A stretch of DNA of 64,000 bases from an uncultured Tenacibaculum sp. (GCF_947502995.1 NZ_CANNBW010000001.1:221298-285297), one strand, 5' to 3'; positions 51,059-59,912 are shown, numbered from the stretch's first letter. The notes: generated by a model not told the origin, from the letters alone. Numbers and translations: made by a program.

Positions 51059-51613
51059 ATGCATACCTTAAGTCCTGATAAATGGATAGATAACTATTCT
51101 GACTACTTGTATAATTATGCCGTAGTTAGGGTAAATAATAGTGATACAGCTAAAGACCTTGTACAAGAGACATTTTTTGCAGGATTACGTTCTGCTAAAA
51201 ATTTTGAAGGAAAGTCGACAGAAAGAACGTGGTTAATTTCTATTCTTAAAAGGAAAATTATTGATTATTACAGAAAAATCAATTCGAAGAAAGGACAAGC
51301 TGAGGTAAGAATGAGTTTCTATGAAGATGGAGAGAATGAAGGGAATTGGATAGAAGAACGAGTACCACAATCTTGGAATAGTGAAGCTGAGAAGAATATA
51401 GAAAATGCAGAGCTTAAAAATCAAATAGATCTTTGTATTGATAGTCTGCCAGAAAAATATGCTATGGTTTTTAGAATGAAAACCATACAAGAGTTTGAAA
51501 CTGAAGAAATTTGTAAGGAGTTAGATATTACTCCGTCCAATTTATGGGTAATAATCCATAGAGCTAGAACTCAACTGAGGAGTTGTATGGAGAAAAATTG
51601 GTTTAATAAATAA
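51059..51613 (+). CDS. ECF-type RNA polymerase sigma factor
   Basis: Region 2 is visible (WIDNYSDYLYNYAVVRVNNSDTAKDLVQETFFAGLRSAKNF, then TWLISILKRKIIDYYRK), as is region 4 with its helix-turn-helix (FRMKTIQEFETEEICKELDITPSNLWVIIHRARTQLR). I chose the ATG at 51059 (MHTLSPDKW) because this matches the conserved family start; a GTG at 51041 in the same frame would give a near-leaderless message. The next gene, 4 nt downstream, encodes a zinc-type anti-sigma candidate. The target promoters are not known. Confidence 0.92.
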   Translation: MHTLSPDKWIDNYSDYLYNYAVVRVNNSDTAKDLVQETFFAGLRSAKNFEGKSTERTWLISILKRKIIDYYRKINSKKGQAEVRMSFYEDGENEGNWIEERVPQSWNSEAEKNIENAELKNQIDLCIDSLPEKYAMVFRMKTIQEFETEEICKELDITPSNLWVIIHRARTQLRSCMEKNWFNK

Positions 51614-51617
51614 AAAG

Positions 51618-51884
51618 ATGTTTAAATTTTTTAAAATTACATGTAAAGAAGCTAATGAGATTTGTAATAAATCTCAATACAATGAGTCTACTTTCATAGA
51701 AAGAATGAAGCTTCAGTTACACATCGCTTTTTGTCATAAATGTGCAAAATATACCAAACAAAATTTAAAACTAACGGATATTTTTAAAGCAAAAGCAATG
51801 GATTGCAAAAGTGAAGTTCACTGCATGACAGATAGCGATAAAGAGTTACTTAAAGAAAAATTAAAGGAGCAAATGTCTTCTTAA
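51618..51884 (+). CDS. Soluble zinc-type anti-sigma factor candidate
   Basis: The 88-residue protein has the H-x3-C-x2-C signature of zinc-binding anti-sigma domains (His in LHIAFCHKCAKY), with additional Cys residues near each end. Unlike most anti-sigma factors it has no membrane helix, so it would act in the cytoplasm. It starts 4 nt after the sigma factor stop, the usual place for its regulator. A terminator follows. The binding partner is inferred from position and motif. Confidence 0.82.
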   Translation: MFKFFKITCKEANEICNKSQYNESTFIERMKLQLHIAFCHKCAKYTKQNLKLTDIFKAKAMDCKSEVHCMTDSDKELLKEKLKEQMSS

Positions 51885-51890
51885 AGATTT

Positions 51891-51916
51891 CGGTTTTTAA
51901 TAAAACCGTTTTTTTG
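51891..51916 (+). terminator. Intrinsic terminator
   Basis: CGGTTTT (51891-51897) and AAAACCG (51902-51908) followed by a T-run. Confidence 0.75.
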
Positions 51917-51987
51917 ATTTTTTGTTAGATTGAACGGAATTTACATCAGTGTGGATTCCGTTTTTTATACTTTATAAAACAACTAAA

Positions 51988-52629
51988 ATGCATTTTTTAC
52001 CTCAAAAAATAGATGATTATGTGGTTGAGCATTCAGAAAAAGAACCTCAATTACTTCAAGAGTTAAGTAAAGAAACTTGGCAAAAAATTTTAAACCCAAG
52101 AATGCTTAGTGGAGCTTTTCAAGGAAGAGTTTTAAGTATGATTTCTAAATTAATTAACCCAAAGAAAATCTTAGAAATAGGAACTTATACAGGATATTCT
52201 GCCTTATGTTTAGCTGAAGGATTGGCTGAGGATGGTGTATTGTATACAGTAGATAAAAATGAAGAGTTAGAAGAATTACAATACAAGTATTTTCAAAAAT
52301 CTGAATTTAAAGATCAAATAAAACAATATGTAGGAAATGCAATTGAAATAATTCCTAGCATTGACGAGAAATTTGATTTGGTTTTTATTGATGCCGATAA
52401 ATCTAATTATCCTAATTATTTCGAGCTGATCATAGATAAAATGAACAAAGGCGGAATAATTTTATCAGATAATGTTTTATGGAGTGGTAAAGTTGTAGAA
52501 GAACTTAATCCGAAAGATATAGATACTAAAATGTTGTTAGAATACAATAAGTTATTGGCTACAGATACTAGAGTAGAAACTGTTTTGTTACCAATTAGAG
52601 ATGGATTAACAATTAGTAGAGTAAAGTAA
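51988..52629 (+). CDS. SAM-dependent O-methyltransferase (caffeoyl-CoA type)
   Basis: I chose the ATG at 51988 (MHFLPQKIDDYVVEH), the usual start in this family, rather than an in-frame upstream one. The 213-residue protein has the SAM-binding motif ILEIGTYTGYSALCLAEGL, then FDLVFIDADKSNYPNYFELI and GGIILSDNVLWSGKVVE, as in COMT-like methyltransferases (PF01596) that need a divalent metal. The acceptor is unknown. It is 3 nt from the convergent tatA stop. Confidence 0.93.
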   Translation: MHFLPQKIDDYVVEHSEKEPQLLQELSKETWQKILNPRMLSGAFQGRVLSMISKLINPKKILEIGTYTGYSALCLAEGLAEDGVLYTVDKNEELEELQYKYFQKSEFKDQIKQYVGNAIEIIPSIDEKFDLVFIDADKSNYPNYFELIIDKMNKGGIILSDNVLWSGKVVEELNPKDIDTKMLLEYNKLLATDTRVETVLLPIRDGLTISRVK

Positions 52630-52632
52630 AAA

Positions 52633-52914
52633 TTACATGTTTCTTTTAATAGGACCAGTTAAATCATCGAGGTTATCTTTAACGTCGTTGATTTCTTTGT
52701 TTATATCTGAAACAATTTCTGTATCGATACCTTGTTTTTGAGCGCTTTCATTAATCTCACGCTTAATATCGTTAGTTGCATCTTTTACCTGACGAATACC
52801 TTTACCTAATCCTCTAGCAATTTCTGGGATTTTATCAGCACCAAAAACAACCACAACAAATAGCATGATTACAAAGATCTCAGGTCCGCCAATGAATAAA
52901 AAAGGTATTTCCAT
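52633..52914 (-). CDS. tatA: Twin-arginine translocase TatA/TatB-type subunit
   Basis: The 93-residue protein has one N-terminal membrane helix (GGPEIFVIMLFVVVVFGADKIPEIARGLGKGIRQVKDA) with the FGADKIPE-x-ARGLGKG hinge and amphipathic helix typical of TatA/TatE (PF02416). A charged helical C-terminus follows. It forms the Tat export pore. The start is supported by a -7 box ending 5 nt upstream, so the mRNA is probably leaderless. Assignment as TatA rather than TatB is likely but not certain. Confidence 0.93.
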   Translation of the reverse strand: MEIPFLFIGGPEIFVIMLFVVVVFGADKIPEIARGLGKGIRQVKDATNDIKREINESAQKQGIDTEIVSDINKEINDVKDNLDDLTGPIKRNM

Positions 52915-52919
52915 AGGTG

Positions 52920-52927
52920 CAAAGATA
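52920..52927 (-). promoter_or_regulatory. -7 box for tatA, probably leaderless
   Basis: Minus strand TATCTTTG ends 5 nt before the ATG at 52914. Confidence 0.55.
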
Positions 52928-52972
52928 ACTAATAAACTGTTTCCTATTTTTTAAATTCTAATGAGTTTTTTG

Positions 52973-55267
52973 TTAAAAACTAAAATCTGTAATGCATATA
53001 ATAGCATCATTAGTAACAAATGGCATTGGAATCATTTCTTCAGACCTTGGTTTTAAGTTGAATTTTTTATGTTCTAGTAGATCATTAGATATCTCACTAA
53101 TAGTAAAACTTGGTTTCTGATTTTTATTAAAAGAGATCTCAATAGTTAAATTTTCATCTGCATTAGCCATATGAAAAACCATTAAAGCTTGGTTTTTTAA
53201 TTCGGTAGGTTGATCTATTATTACTCCAGAATTAGCTTTTAAATAATTTATAGATAGTTCTTTGTTGTTGTAAATTTCATATTTGCTAACTTTTCTCTTA
53301 GGATTCAATTGTAATTTCACATTACGACTATTACCAATAATTGTATCTGAAAGTATCTCGATTTTTGAAGTTGCTATAGCTTTAAATTCTGCTTTTTTAT
53401 AATAACTAAACTTTGTGTTGTATTTACTTTTTGTTTCTGCATTAGGGATTCCTCCTTTTGTATAATCAGTGTCAAAAATTTGTTTGGTGTAATTATCTAA
53501 GGTTTTATTGTAAGTTCCCCAAAAAGCAGTTTTATCTTCAGAGTCTTGAATATAAACCAAACTATTAGGTCTTTTTTTATCTTTTGAAAATCCGCTATTA
53601 AAAGTTGCAAGTAAAAAGAATAGTATAGAAAGAAATCCAACTAAATATTGCCATAAATTTTTCTTTTTATGCTCTTGAAAAGCCGGAATTAATAAACCTA
53701 AAACTAAAACTGTAAAAACAGCAATTATAAATAGGTTTTTTAAACCTAATCCTACGGGAAACATTTTAATTAGTGGACTAAAAATATAAACTGTAGGTAT
53801 AGATAAAATTGCAAATAATGTTGATTTAGGAGCTCTTTTCTTTCTGAAAATTAAAATTGCTAATCCAAATAAAGCAAAGTAAACAGGAATAATCATAAAA
53901 GCTGCTCCTTTTAAATACACATAAATCAAAATATTAATAATTATCCAGATAATAATGGGAGCAACTATAGAATCAAGCGGATTGTTGTTTTTAAATAGGT
54001 TGTAAACTTTAAAAACAATCCATAATGTTAAGCATGTAAAAGCAGCAATATATTGATAACCGTTATATGTAAAACCATGCAAAATATCTTGGTAGTGAGG
54101 ATGTACAATTAGCAATAATTTCCATAAGCCAATTGATATGGCAATAGAAGAAACAAAAGCGATTAAAAAAGGTATAAAACCTTTAGTAATACCCTTTAAA
54201 GTAAGTCTTCTTTTTCGTATTCCAATACCTATAATCAGAATTAGTAAAACTATAGCGATTACTAGCATAGTAAAAATCCAGCTAAAAGGATATATTAATA
54301 ATCCTAGAAAAGGAAAATTCACATATACATAATCTTCATTACTAGAAAAATCTGATAAATCTGCACTAGAAAAATAATTTAAATTGCTCATTAAATATTC
54401 TTTTTGATGAGCTAGTGAGTTTCTATCTAATCGTTCAAAAGTATCTTGTATAGTATGATAATCGTAGTGATCACCAATAAAAGCAAAGTTAAATCCATTG
54501 ATATTTCCATCTTCTCTAAACACGGTTAAATCAGTGTCGTTAGGTAGCATTTTATAAACGCTGTACATGAGTGAATTTGCAGCAGGATGTTTTGGGTTAG
54601 CCTTTAAAAAACCTTTTAAAAGTTTACTGTTTTTTCCATTGGTTTCCATTAACATATAACTAGGACCACCACTTCCTCTAGCTTCAAAATTTAAAACTAA
54701 TCCAATATTTTTAGCAAAAGGATGATGATTAACAAATGCTTTTGCTCCAAGTAAACCTAACTCTTCAGCGTCTGAAAAAATAACGATAATATCGTTTTTT
54801 GGTTTTTGGTTTTTTTCTAAGAAAGCACGAATTCCTTCAAGAATAGTAACAACTCCAGAACCAGCATCTGCAGCTCCAATAGAAGAATGAGGATTGCTAT
54901 CATAATGACTTAATAAAACAAGTGATTTACCATTAGAACTACCTTTAACTTTTGCTATAATGTTTTCAATTGTAGTTCCAGTTTTCCACTTATTATTAAA
55001 TATCGTTTTCGTTTGAATTTCTGGTTGTAAACCAATTTTTTTTAATTCATTAACTAAGTAATTTTGAACTTCTTTATGCGCTGTTCTACCAACATTATGA
55101 GGTTTTTGTGAAATAACTTTAAGATGTGTTAAAGCATTTTTCATAGAAAACTCAGTAAGATTGTTTTCGTTTTTCTTCGTAGAATAACTAGGAGACATAT
55201 CAGAAAAACTCCAATAAATGGTAGTAATAATAATAAGTAGCGATAATAATTTGGTAGAAGTTCTCAT
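52973..55267 (-). CDS. Membrane-bound M28-family zinc aminopeptidase
   Basis: An N-terminal membrane anchor precedes an M28 peptidase domain (~40-300) with the zinc-ligand set VLLSHYDSN (His121, Asp123), GAADAGSG (Asp134), FSDAEELGLLG (Glu168/Glu169) and FIGDHYDYHT. The C-terminal ~450 residues have about eight membrane helices, like the eukaryotic ER aminopeptidase (Fxna) relatives, and a final soluble beta-rich part. At 764 residues it is full length for this type. The natural substrate is unknown; peptides in the periplasm or at the membrane are likely. Confidence 0.9.
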   Translation of the reverse strand: MRTSTKLLSLLIIITTIYWSFSDMSPSYSTKKNENNLTEFSMKNALTHLKVISQKPHNVGRTAHKEVQNYLVNELKKIGLQPEIQTKTIFNNKWKTGTTIENIIAKVKGSSNGKSLVLLSHYDSNPHSSIGAADAGSGVVTILEGIRAFLEKNQKPKNDIIVIFSDAEELGLLGAKAFVNHHPFAKNIGLVLNFEARGSGGPSYMLMETNGKNSKLLKGFLKANPKHPAANSLMYSVYKMLPNDTDLTVFREDGNINGFNFAFIGDHYDYHTIQDTFERLDRNSLAHQKEYLMSNLNYFSSADLSDFSSNEDYVYVNFPFLGLLIYPFSWIFTMLVIAIVLLILIIGIGIRKRRLTLKGITKGFIPFLIAFVSSIAISIGLWKLLLIVHPHYQDILHGFTYNGYQYIAAFTCLTLWIVFKVYNLFKNNNPLDSIVAPIIIWIIINILIYVYLKGAAFMIIPVYFALFGLAILIFRKKRAPKSTLFAILSIPTVYIFSPLIKMFPVGLGLKNLFIIAVFTVLVLGLLIPAFQEHKKKNLWQYLVGFLSILFFLLATFNSGFSKDKKRPNSLVYIQDSEDKTAFWGTYNKTLDNYTKQIFDTDYTKGGIPNAETKSKYNTKFSYYKKAEFKAIATSKIEILSDTIIGNSRNVKLQLNPKRKVSKYEIYNNKELSINYLKANSGVIIDQPTELKNQALMVFHMANADENLTIEISFNKNQKPSFTISEISNDLLEHKKFNLKPRSEEMIPMPFVTNDAIICITDFSF

Positions 55268-55371
55268 GGTTAAGCTTTAATATTCCTAAAATAGAAAAAT
55301 TATATAGAACAAGCTCATTTTTATAATTAGTTGGAAATCACTATATTTAATATCTTATAAATCAATTAATT

Positions 55372-55839
55372 ATGGGGATAAAGAGTTTTCAAGGTAAACG
55401 AACAGCAGTGCTCAAGAAAGAAACTGAACCAATTTTAGTATCTGATTACATGACTAAAAACTTAATTACATTTTCAAAAAGTCAATCTTTAGAAGATGTG
55501 ATAGCTACATTGGTTGCGAATAGAATTTCTGGTGGTCCTGTTGTAAATGAAAAGAACGAACTAATAGGAATAATTTCTGAAGGAGATTGTATTAAACATA
55601 TTTCTGAAAGCAGATATTATAATTTGCCAGTAGATAAAGATAATACTGTTGAAAAGGCAATGGCTACGGAAGTAGAAACCATAGATGGAAATATGAATAT
55701 TTTCGACGCAGCCAATCAGTTTTTAAATTCTAAAAGAAGACGATTTCCAATTTTAGAAAACGGAAAATTAGTAGGACAAATAAGTCAAAAAGATATATTA
55801 AAGGCGGCCTTAAAAATGAAAGGTAACTCTTGGAAATAA
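55372..55839 (+). CDS. Two-CBS-domain protein
   Basis: The 155-residue protein consists of a short N-terminal tail and two CBS motifs: VSDYMTKNLITFSKSQSLEDVIATLVANRISGGPVVNEKNELIGIISEGD (~25-80) and VEKAMATEVETIDGNMNIFDAANQFLNSKRRRFPILENGKLVGQISQKDIL (~95-148). CBS pairs bind adenine nucleotides and usually regulate enzymes or transporters. No catalytic domain is attached, so it probably acts in trans. It ends 2 nt from the convergent GIDE-like gene. Confidence 0.92.
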   Translation: MGIKSFQGKRTAVLKKETEPILVSDYMTKNLITFSKSQSLEDVIATLVANRISGGPVVNEKNELIGIISEGDCIKHISESRYYNLPVDKDNTVEKAMATEVETIDGNMNIFDAANQFLNSKRRRFPILENGKLVGQISQKDILKAALKMKGNSWK

Positions 55840-55841
55840 TA

Positions 55842-56519
55842 TTACTTTCTTTTATTTATTCGCTCTTTAGGTAAATCGGTAATCAGCAATTGTTGATTAT
55901 CGTTACTTTCTAGTGTTGCAATTTTAGAGTATGTGTAACCTTCAATAGGTTCATTTAAAGTTTTCCATTTACCAATTCCAGCAACCGTTATTTCTTCACC
56001 AATTTCTACAATAGCTTCGCTATAACGTAAAGATTTATTAAAGCCTAAAAAAGCTTTACTTTTAATGTTATATCTATCTAATAGTTTTTGAAATTCTGGT
56101 GATGCACCATTAAAAGTATTAGTAGAGTGTTTTTTGTCTACAACCAAATGAGCTTTAAAATTCTTTAAATCCTGTGAAGGTTGAACCATTACGAATTCAC
56201 CATTTTTGTTTAAAAAGAAAGGTTCAATTTTTTCTTCTTTGGCTACAGTAACCCAAGTAGGAGTATTTCCATTATGTTTTTTCTGTTCTATTTTAATTCT
56301 ATAAAATACACACTTACGTTTGCTAAAAGGAGCGATTAAAGGCTCGTTCACATGCAAAGCTTTACCAGTAATTTTAGTAAGCTGATTTGTTTTTAAATTG
56401 TTTACAGAGGAACTTGGTATTTCTTTTAATTTTCTAATTAAAACTTCTTTGTTACTGTAATGGTTAACTAAAAATATGATTAGAATGATTAAAGGAATTA
56501 CAATAAAAAGAATATGCAT
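55842..56519 (-). CDS. GIDE-domain-like membrane protein
   Basis: One N-terminal membrane helix (MHILFIVIPLIILIIFLV) is followed by a ~190-residue cytoplasmic domain resembling the GIDE/MULAN domain (PF12483): LTKITGKALHVNEPLIAPFSKRKCVFYRIKIEQ, with the PL-x-x-P-F-x-x-x-x-C-v-x-Y pattern, and a C-terminal EIGEEITVAGIGKW. Bacterial homologues lack the RING finger of the eukaryotic E3 ligases and their role is unknown. The match rests on visible pattern only. Confidence 0.75.
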   Translation of the reverse strand: MHILFIVIPLIILIIFLVNHYSNKEVLIRKLKEIPSSSVNNLKTNQLTKITGKALHVNEPLIAPFSKRKCVFYRIKIEQKKHNGNTPTWVTVAKEEKIEPFFLNKNGEFVMVQPSQDLKNFKAHLVVDKKHSTNTFNGASPEFQKLLDRYNIKSKAFLGFNKSLRYSEAIVEIGEEITVAGIGKWKTLNEPIEGYTYSKIATLESNDNQQLLITDLPKERINKRK

Positions 56520-56615
56520 AATATCAATTTTTTAACTATAAGTAGCACTAACTATCAAAATGTTACATGTTTTTTATAACTTAGTGATAATTAAGTTGCT
56601 TGCTAATAATCTTCG

Positions 56616-59009
56616 ATGACTATGAAAAATTATATCATTCTTTTATGTTTTATATTTAATATTTTTTGCATTAGTTCTCAATATAAGATACAACATCAAG
56701 AACTTGAATCTCTGTATATTCAAACTAATAAAGACATTTATACTTCAGGAGAAGAAATAAAGTTTAAGGTAACTGTTTTAAATACTAAAACATTAAAGCC
56801 TTCTTACACAAGTAAAATCTTGTATTTACAAATTCTCAATATTAATAAAGAAGTTGAGTTTAGTCATAAGTTTCCTATTGATAGAGGAGTTTGTAAAGGA
56901 GTGTATAAATTAAAAGATAATTTTAAAAATGGTTTATATTTTTTGAATGTTATGACTGTGCATTCCATAAATAAAAACTTGAATATACGTGCTCAAAAAC
57001 CTTTTCATATAGAACAAAATTTTTACAAAAGATTACATATAGCTTACGATTTTGTAAGTGATAGTATTTCTAATCAATTATTTGCAAATTTTAAAGTATA
57101 TGATAGAAAATATAAACCTTACAAGAAGTTAAAAACACAATTAGTTTACAAAACAAAATCAGGGAAAAATAAGAAACAAAGAATAAAAACAAATAATAAA
57201 GGAATTGTTGTTTTTAAGTTGAAAGATGTTGCTGATATTGATTTTAGCAGATTGGTATTTACAGTTTTTGATGATTCTGGGAAAAGAGAAGAGATTATAA
57301 GTTTACCATCTCCAAATTTTAATAATAAATTCAATGTTCAGTTTTTTCCTGAAGGTGGACAATTATTTTCTGGAGTAGAACAAAAAGTAGGTATAAAGAT
57401 AATTAACGAATGGAATGAACCTGTAAAAAGTAAAGTATATTTATATGAAGAAGAAAAGAAACTTCAAGAACTAGATTTAAAGGAGAAAGGAATCGCTGCA
57501 TTCACTTATAATTTTAAAAGAGATAAAAAGTACTTTATAAAATCAAGAGTCAGCAATAAAGAATATAGTATTCCCTTTCCTGAGTTTACAAATGCTGGAG
57601 TGTATTTAAAGGTTACAGAAAAAGGCAAAACTTTAAAAGTTGATTTGTTTCCAATTAATTTGAGAAATGACAAAAGTTTTAAAGTAAAAGCGTATAAAAA
57701 TGGAGAAGAAATTCATGAAGAGATAATTACTTCATTACAAAATCTTACAAGTTTTCCAATTCATGTACAAGATCTTTCATCTGGCGTTGTATTTGTTGAG
57801 TTGTTAGATGTTAATAATAATGTTTTAGCTTCCAGAGATGTGTTTGTTAATCAACATAAAAAACTTTACGTTAAACCGCTAAAAACAATTAGAAGAAGGT
57901 ATAAACCAAAAGAAAAAATCAAACTTAGATTTAAAGTCTCAGATCATCTTGAAAAAAATAAAAGAGCTGTTGCTACTATAAGAATCTCTAATGATAAAAG
58001 TGTTTTATTAGAGAACGGCATGGATTTATGTTCTTACTATCAATTGATAAAAAATTCGAATGAAAGAATTGTATCATCAGGAAAATATTTTATACAAAAA
58101 AGCCCTTGGATTTTAGATGATTTAATGTTAACTAAAACCTATATTAGAAATGATTCTAATTATAAAAAGCATACGAAATCCTATCAAGAAAGTATTTTTG
58201 GAAAATTATACGGAAGAGGTTTAGCAAACAATTTAATTGCAGAAAGAAATAAAAGAATTCCTGTTATAGCTGGAGTAAATAATAATTCTATAATTGTAGA
58301 TTCTCTTGGGAATTTTAAAATATCTCCATCAAAATTAGAACAAATAAACAGTGAATATTTTACAGTAGCTTACGGCAGTAGTGATTCTCATTTATTTACA
58401 AAAAGTGATTTTCTTTTAGAATCTGAAGAGTTTCTAAAAAGGGACTTTATTAATATATCGAATAATATCTCTTTTTTAAGTAGAAAGAAAATTTCTAAAA
58501 AATATTCTGAAGATTTTAGTTTCGATTACTCAAATTCACTGGATGAAGTTGTAGTGACAAAAAAAGTGAAAAATGTAAAAGCATTTGGAGTTAAAAAACT
58601 GCACGAAGGATCTGTTTTCGATTATGTTTGTTACGAGTATGATATTCTAAATTGTGTAAATCATAAGCAAGGATATAAACCTGTAGAAGGAGGTATTTAT
58701 TTAATAAACGGAGGAGAAAAAATTGTTTACAAAGCACCAAAATCTAAAAGTAAAACAAAAGAAAAAGTAGAGAGTAATATATTAAAGCTAAAAGGTTTTT
58801 ATAATTATAATAAAAAACAAAAAGTTGAAGGTTTTCAAGATTTACGAACGAATTTATATTGGAATCCGTATTTGTTGAATAACAAAAAAGGAGAATTTGA
58901 GATTGAATTTACTACAAGTGAAGTAAGAGGAATTTACCAAGCAAGTATAGAGGTTAATAGTCAAGATGGATTGTTAGGAACATATTTTTTTACATTCGAA
59001 GTAAAATAA
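56616..59009 (+). CDS. Large secreted MG2-domain protein with TonB-plug-like remnant
   Basis: A signal peptide (MTMKNYIILLCFIFNIFCISSQ) leads into an MG2 macroglobulin-like domain (~28-125: LYIQTNKDIYTSGEEIKFKVTVLN), several further beta-sandwich domains (~240-520), and a C-terminal ~140 residues with LDEVVVTKK near residue 643 (typical of TonB-plug linkers) and WNPYLLNNKKGEFEIEFTTSEVRGIYQASIE. Large Bacteroidota proteins with MG2 plus degenerate plug are common and may present ligands or inhibit proteases. The protein has no thioester motif. It abuts the next convergent gene with no gap (59009/59010). Confidence 0.78.
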   Translation: MTMKNYIILLCFIFNIFCISSQYKIQHQELESLYIQTNKDIYTSGEEIKFKVTVLNTKTLKPSYTSKILYLQILNINKEVEFSHKFPIDRGVCKGVYKLKDNFKNGLYFLNVMTVHSINKNLNIRAQKPFHIEQNFYKRLHIAYDFVSDSISNQLFANFKVYDRKYKPYKKLKTQLVYKTKSGKNKKQRIKTNNKGIVVFKLKDVADIDFSRLVFTVFDDSGKREEIISLPSPNFNNKFNVQFFPEGGQLFSGVEQKVGIKIINEWNEPVKSKVYLYEEEKKLQELDLKEKGIAAFTYNFKRDKKYFIKSRVSNKEYSIPFPEFTNAGVYLKVTEKGKTLKVDLFPINLRNDKSFKVKAYKNGEEIHEEIITSLQNLTSFPIHVQDLSSGVVFVELLDVNNNVLASRDVFVNQHKKLYVKPLKTIRRRYKPKEKIKLRFKVSDHLEKNKRAVATIRISNDKSVLLENGMDLCSYYQLIKNSNERIVSSGKYFIQKSPWILDDLMLTKTYIRNDSNYKKHTKSYQESIFGKLYGRGLANNLIAERNKRIPVIAGVNNNSIIVDSLGNFKISPSKLEQINSEYFTVAYGSSDSHLFTKSDFLLESEEFLKRDFINISNNISFLSRKKISKKYSEDFSFDYSNSLDEVVVTKKVKNVKAFGVKKLHEGSVFDYVCYEYDILNCVNHKQGYKPVEGGIYLINGGEKIVYKAPKSKSKTKEKVESNILKLKGFYNYNKKQKVEGFQDLRTNLYWNPYLLNNKKGEFEIEFTTSEVRGIYQASIEVNSQDGLLGTYFFTFEVK

Positions 59010-59363
59010 CTAATCATCTAGTTTAACTAATAAATACAATTCATTCTCTAACTCTAAATAAGCTTGATTGTAAACATAATAATATGTATTACCAGTTTTG
59101 GTTTGATATAGCGAAGTAAACAGTTTAAAATCGAACCCTTTATCATACAATTTTGTACGAGATACTTTGGTTTTTCCTTTCGTGTTTAATTCAGAAAGTA
59201 TTTTGTAATTTTTCTTAAGTCTGTTGTTTATATTTCTAATTAAGTTTTTGGTATCCTTATCTACTTTATTATTGTACGAATTTCTACAATAATCAGAACA
59301 AAACTTTTGATCAGCTCTTCCTCTTAAAGGCTCAGAACATTCTAAACATTTTCTTGCTTCCAT
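59010..59363 (-). CDS. C4 zinc-finger small protein
   Basis: I chose the ATG at 59363 (MEARKCLECSEPL) because a perfect -7 box ends 6 nt upstream and the longer start at 59372 overlaps it. The N-terminus has a four-cysteine zinc motif, CLECSEPL...DQKFCSDYCRNSYNNK (two CxxC/CxxxC pairs). The remaining ~85 residues are charged and helical. The gene is divergent from ssb and may be nucleic-acid related, but no function is known. Confidence 0.82.
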   Translation of the reverse strand: MEARKCLECSEPLRGRADQKFCSDYCRNSYNNKVDKDTKNLIRNINNRLKKNYKILSELNTKGKTKVSRTKLYDKGFDFKLFTSLYQTKTGNTYYYVYNQAYLELENELYLLVKLDD

Positions 59364-59369
59364 AAGTTT

Positions 59370-59377
59370 CAAAGATA
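59370..59377 (-). promoter_or_regulatory. -7 box for the zinc-finger gene, probably leaderless
   Basis: Minus strand TATCTTTG ends 6 nt before the ATG. A second TATATTTG box lies at 59378-59385. Confidence 0.55.
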
Positions 59378-59410
59378 CAAATATATTCGAATGTAATCGA
59401 CTACAAACGT

Positions 59411-59469
59411 TTACAACCGAAAGTAAATGTTTTGCAACCGAGTCTACCTTTAAATAGGTTGCATCTTTG
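59411..59469 (+). promoter_or_regulatory. Direct and inverted repeats plus -7-like box upstream of ssb
   Basis: TTACAACCGA (59411-59420) and TTGCAACCGA (59432-59441) form a direct repeat with a 21-nt period. TGCAACC (59433-59439) also pairs with GGTTGCA (59457-59463). A -7-like CATCTTTG follows at 59462-59469. The region is shared with the divergent zinc-finger gene. Confidence 0.45.
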
Positions 59470-59530
59470 CAGTGTCAGTTCACCAGAACGGCAAATTAGT
59501 CTTAACTGTTTAAAACAATAAATTAATAGA

Positions 59531-59866
59531 ATGAACGCACTTAAAAATCGAGTACAGTTAATTGGTCACTTAGGAAACAAACCAGAAATCATTTATTTAG
59601 ATTCTGGAAAAAAGTTAGCAAAATTTTCTATTGCTACCAACGAAACGTACAAAAATTCAGAAGGTCAGAAAGTAACAGACACGCAGTGGCATAATATAGT
59701 TGCTTGGAACAAAACCGCTGAGATTATCGAAAACTATTTAGATAAAGGAAGCGAAATAATGATTGAAGGAAAATTAACCTCCAGAAGTTATGAAACTAAC
59801 CAAGGCGAGAAACGCTATGTAACTGAAGTTGTTTGTAACGAACTATTAATGTTAGGAAACAAGTAA
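59531..59866 (+). CDS. ssb: Single-stranded DNA-binding protein (short form)
   Basis: The 111-residue protein is an OB-fold SSB: NRVQLIGHLGNKPEIIYLDSGKKLAKFSIATNE, then DTQWHNIVAWNKTAEIIENYLDKGSEIMIEGKLTSRSYE. It lacks the acidic DDDIPF-type C-terminal tail of the longer replicative SSB, so it probably is an accessory SSB, as is common in Bacteroidota. A terminator follows. Confidence 0.95.
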   Translation: MNALKNRVQLIGHLGNKPEIIYLDSGKKLAKFSIATNETYKNSEGQKVTDTQWHNIVAWNKTAEIIENYLDKGSEIMIEGKLTSRSYETNQGEKRYVTEVVCNELLMLGNK

Positions 59867-59912
59867 GAGGGGAAATTTGCTATAAACGTATTGAATTGAA
59901 AAAGAAAAAAGT

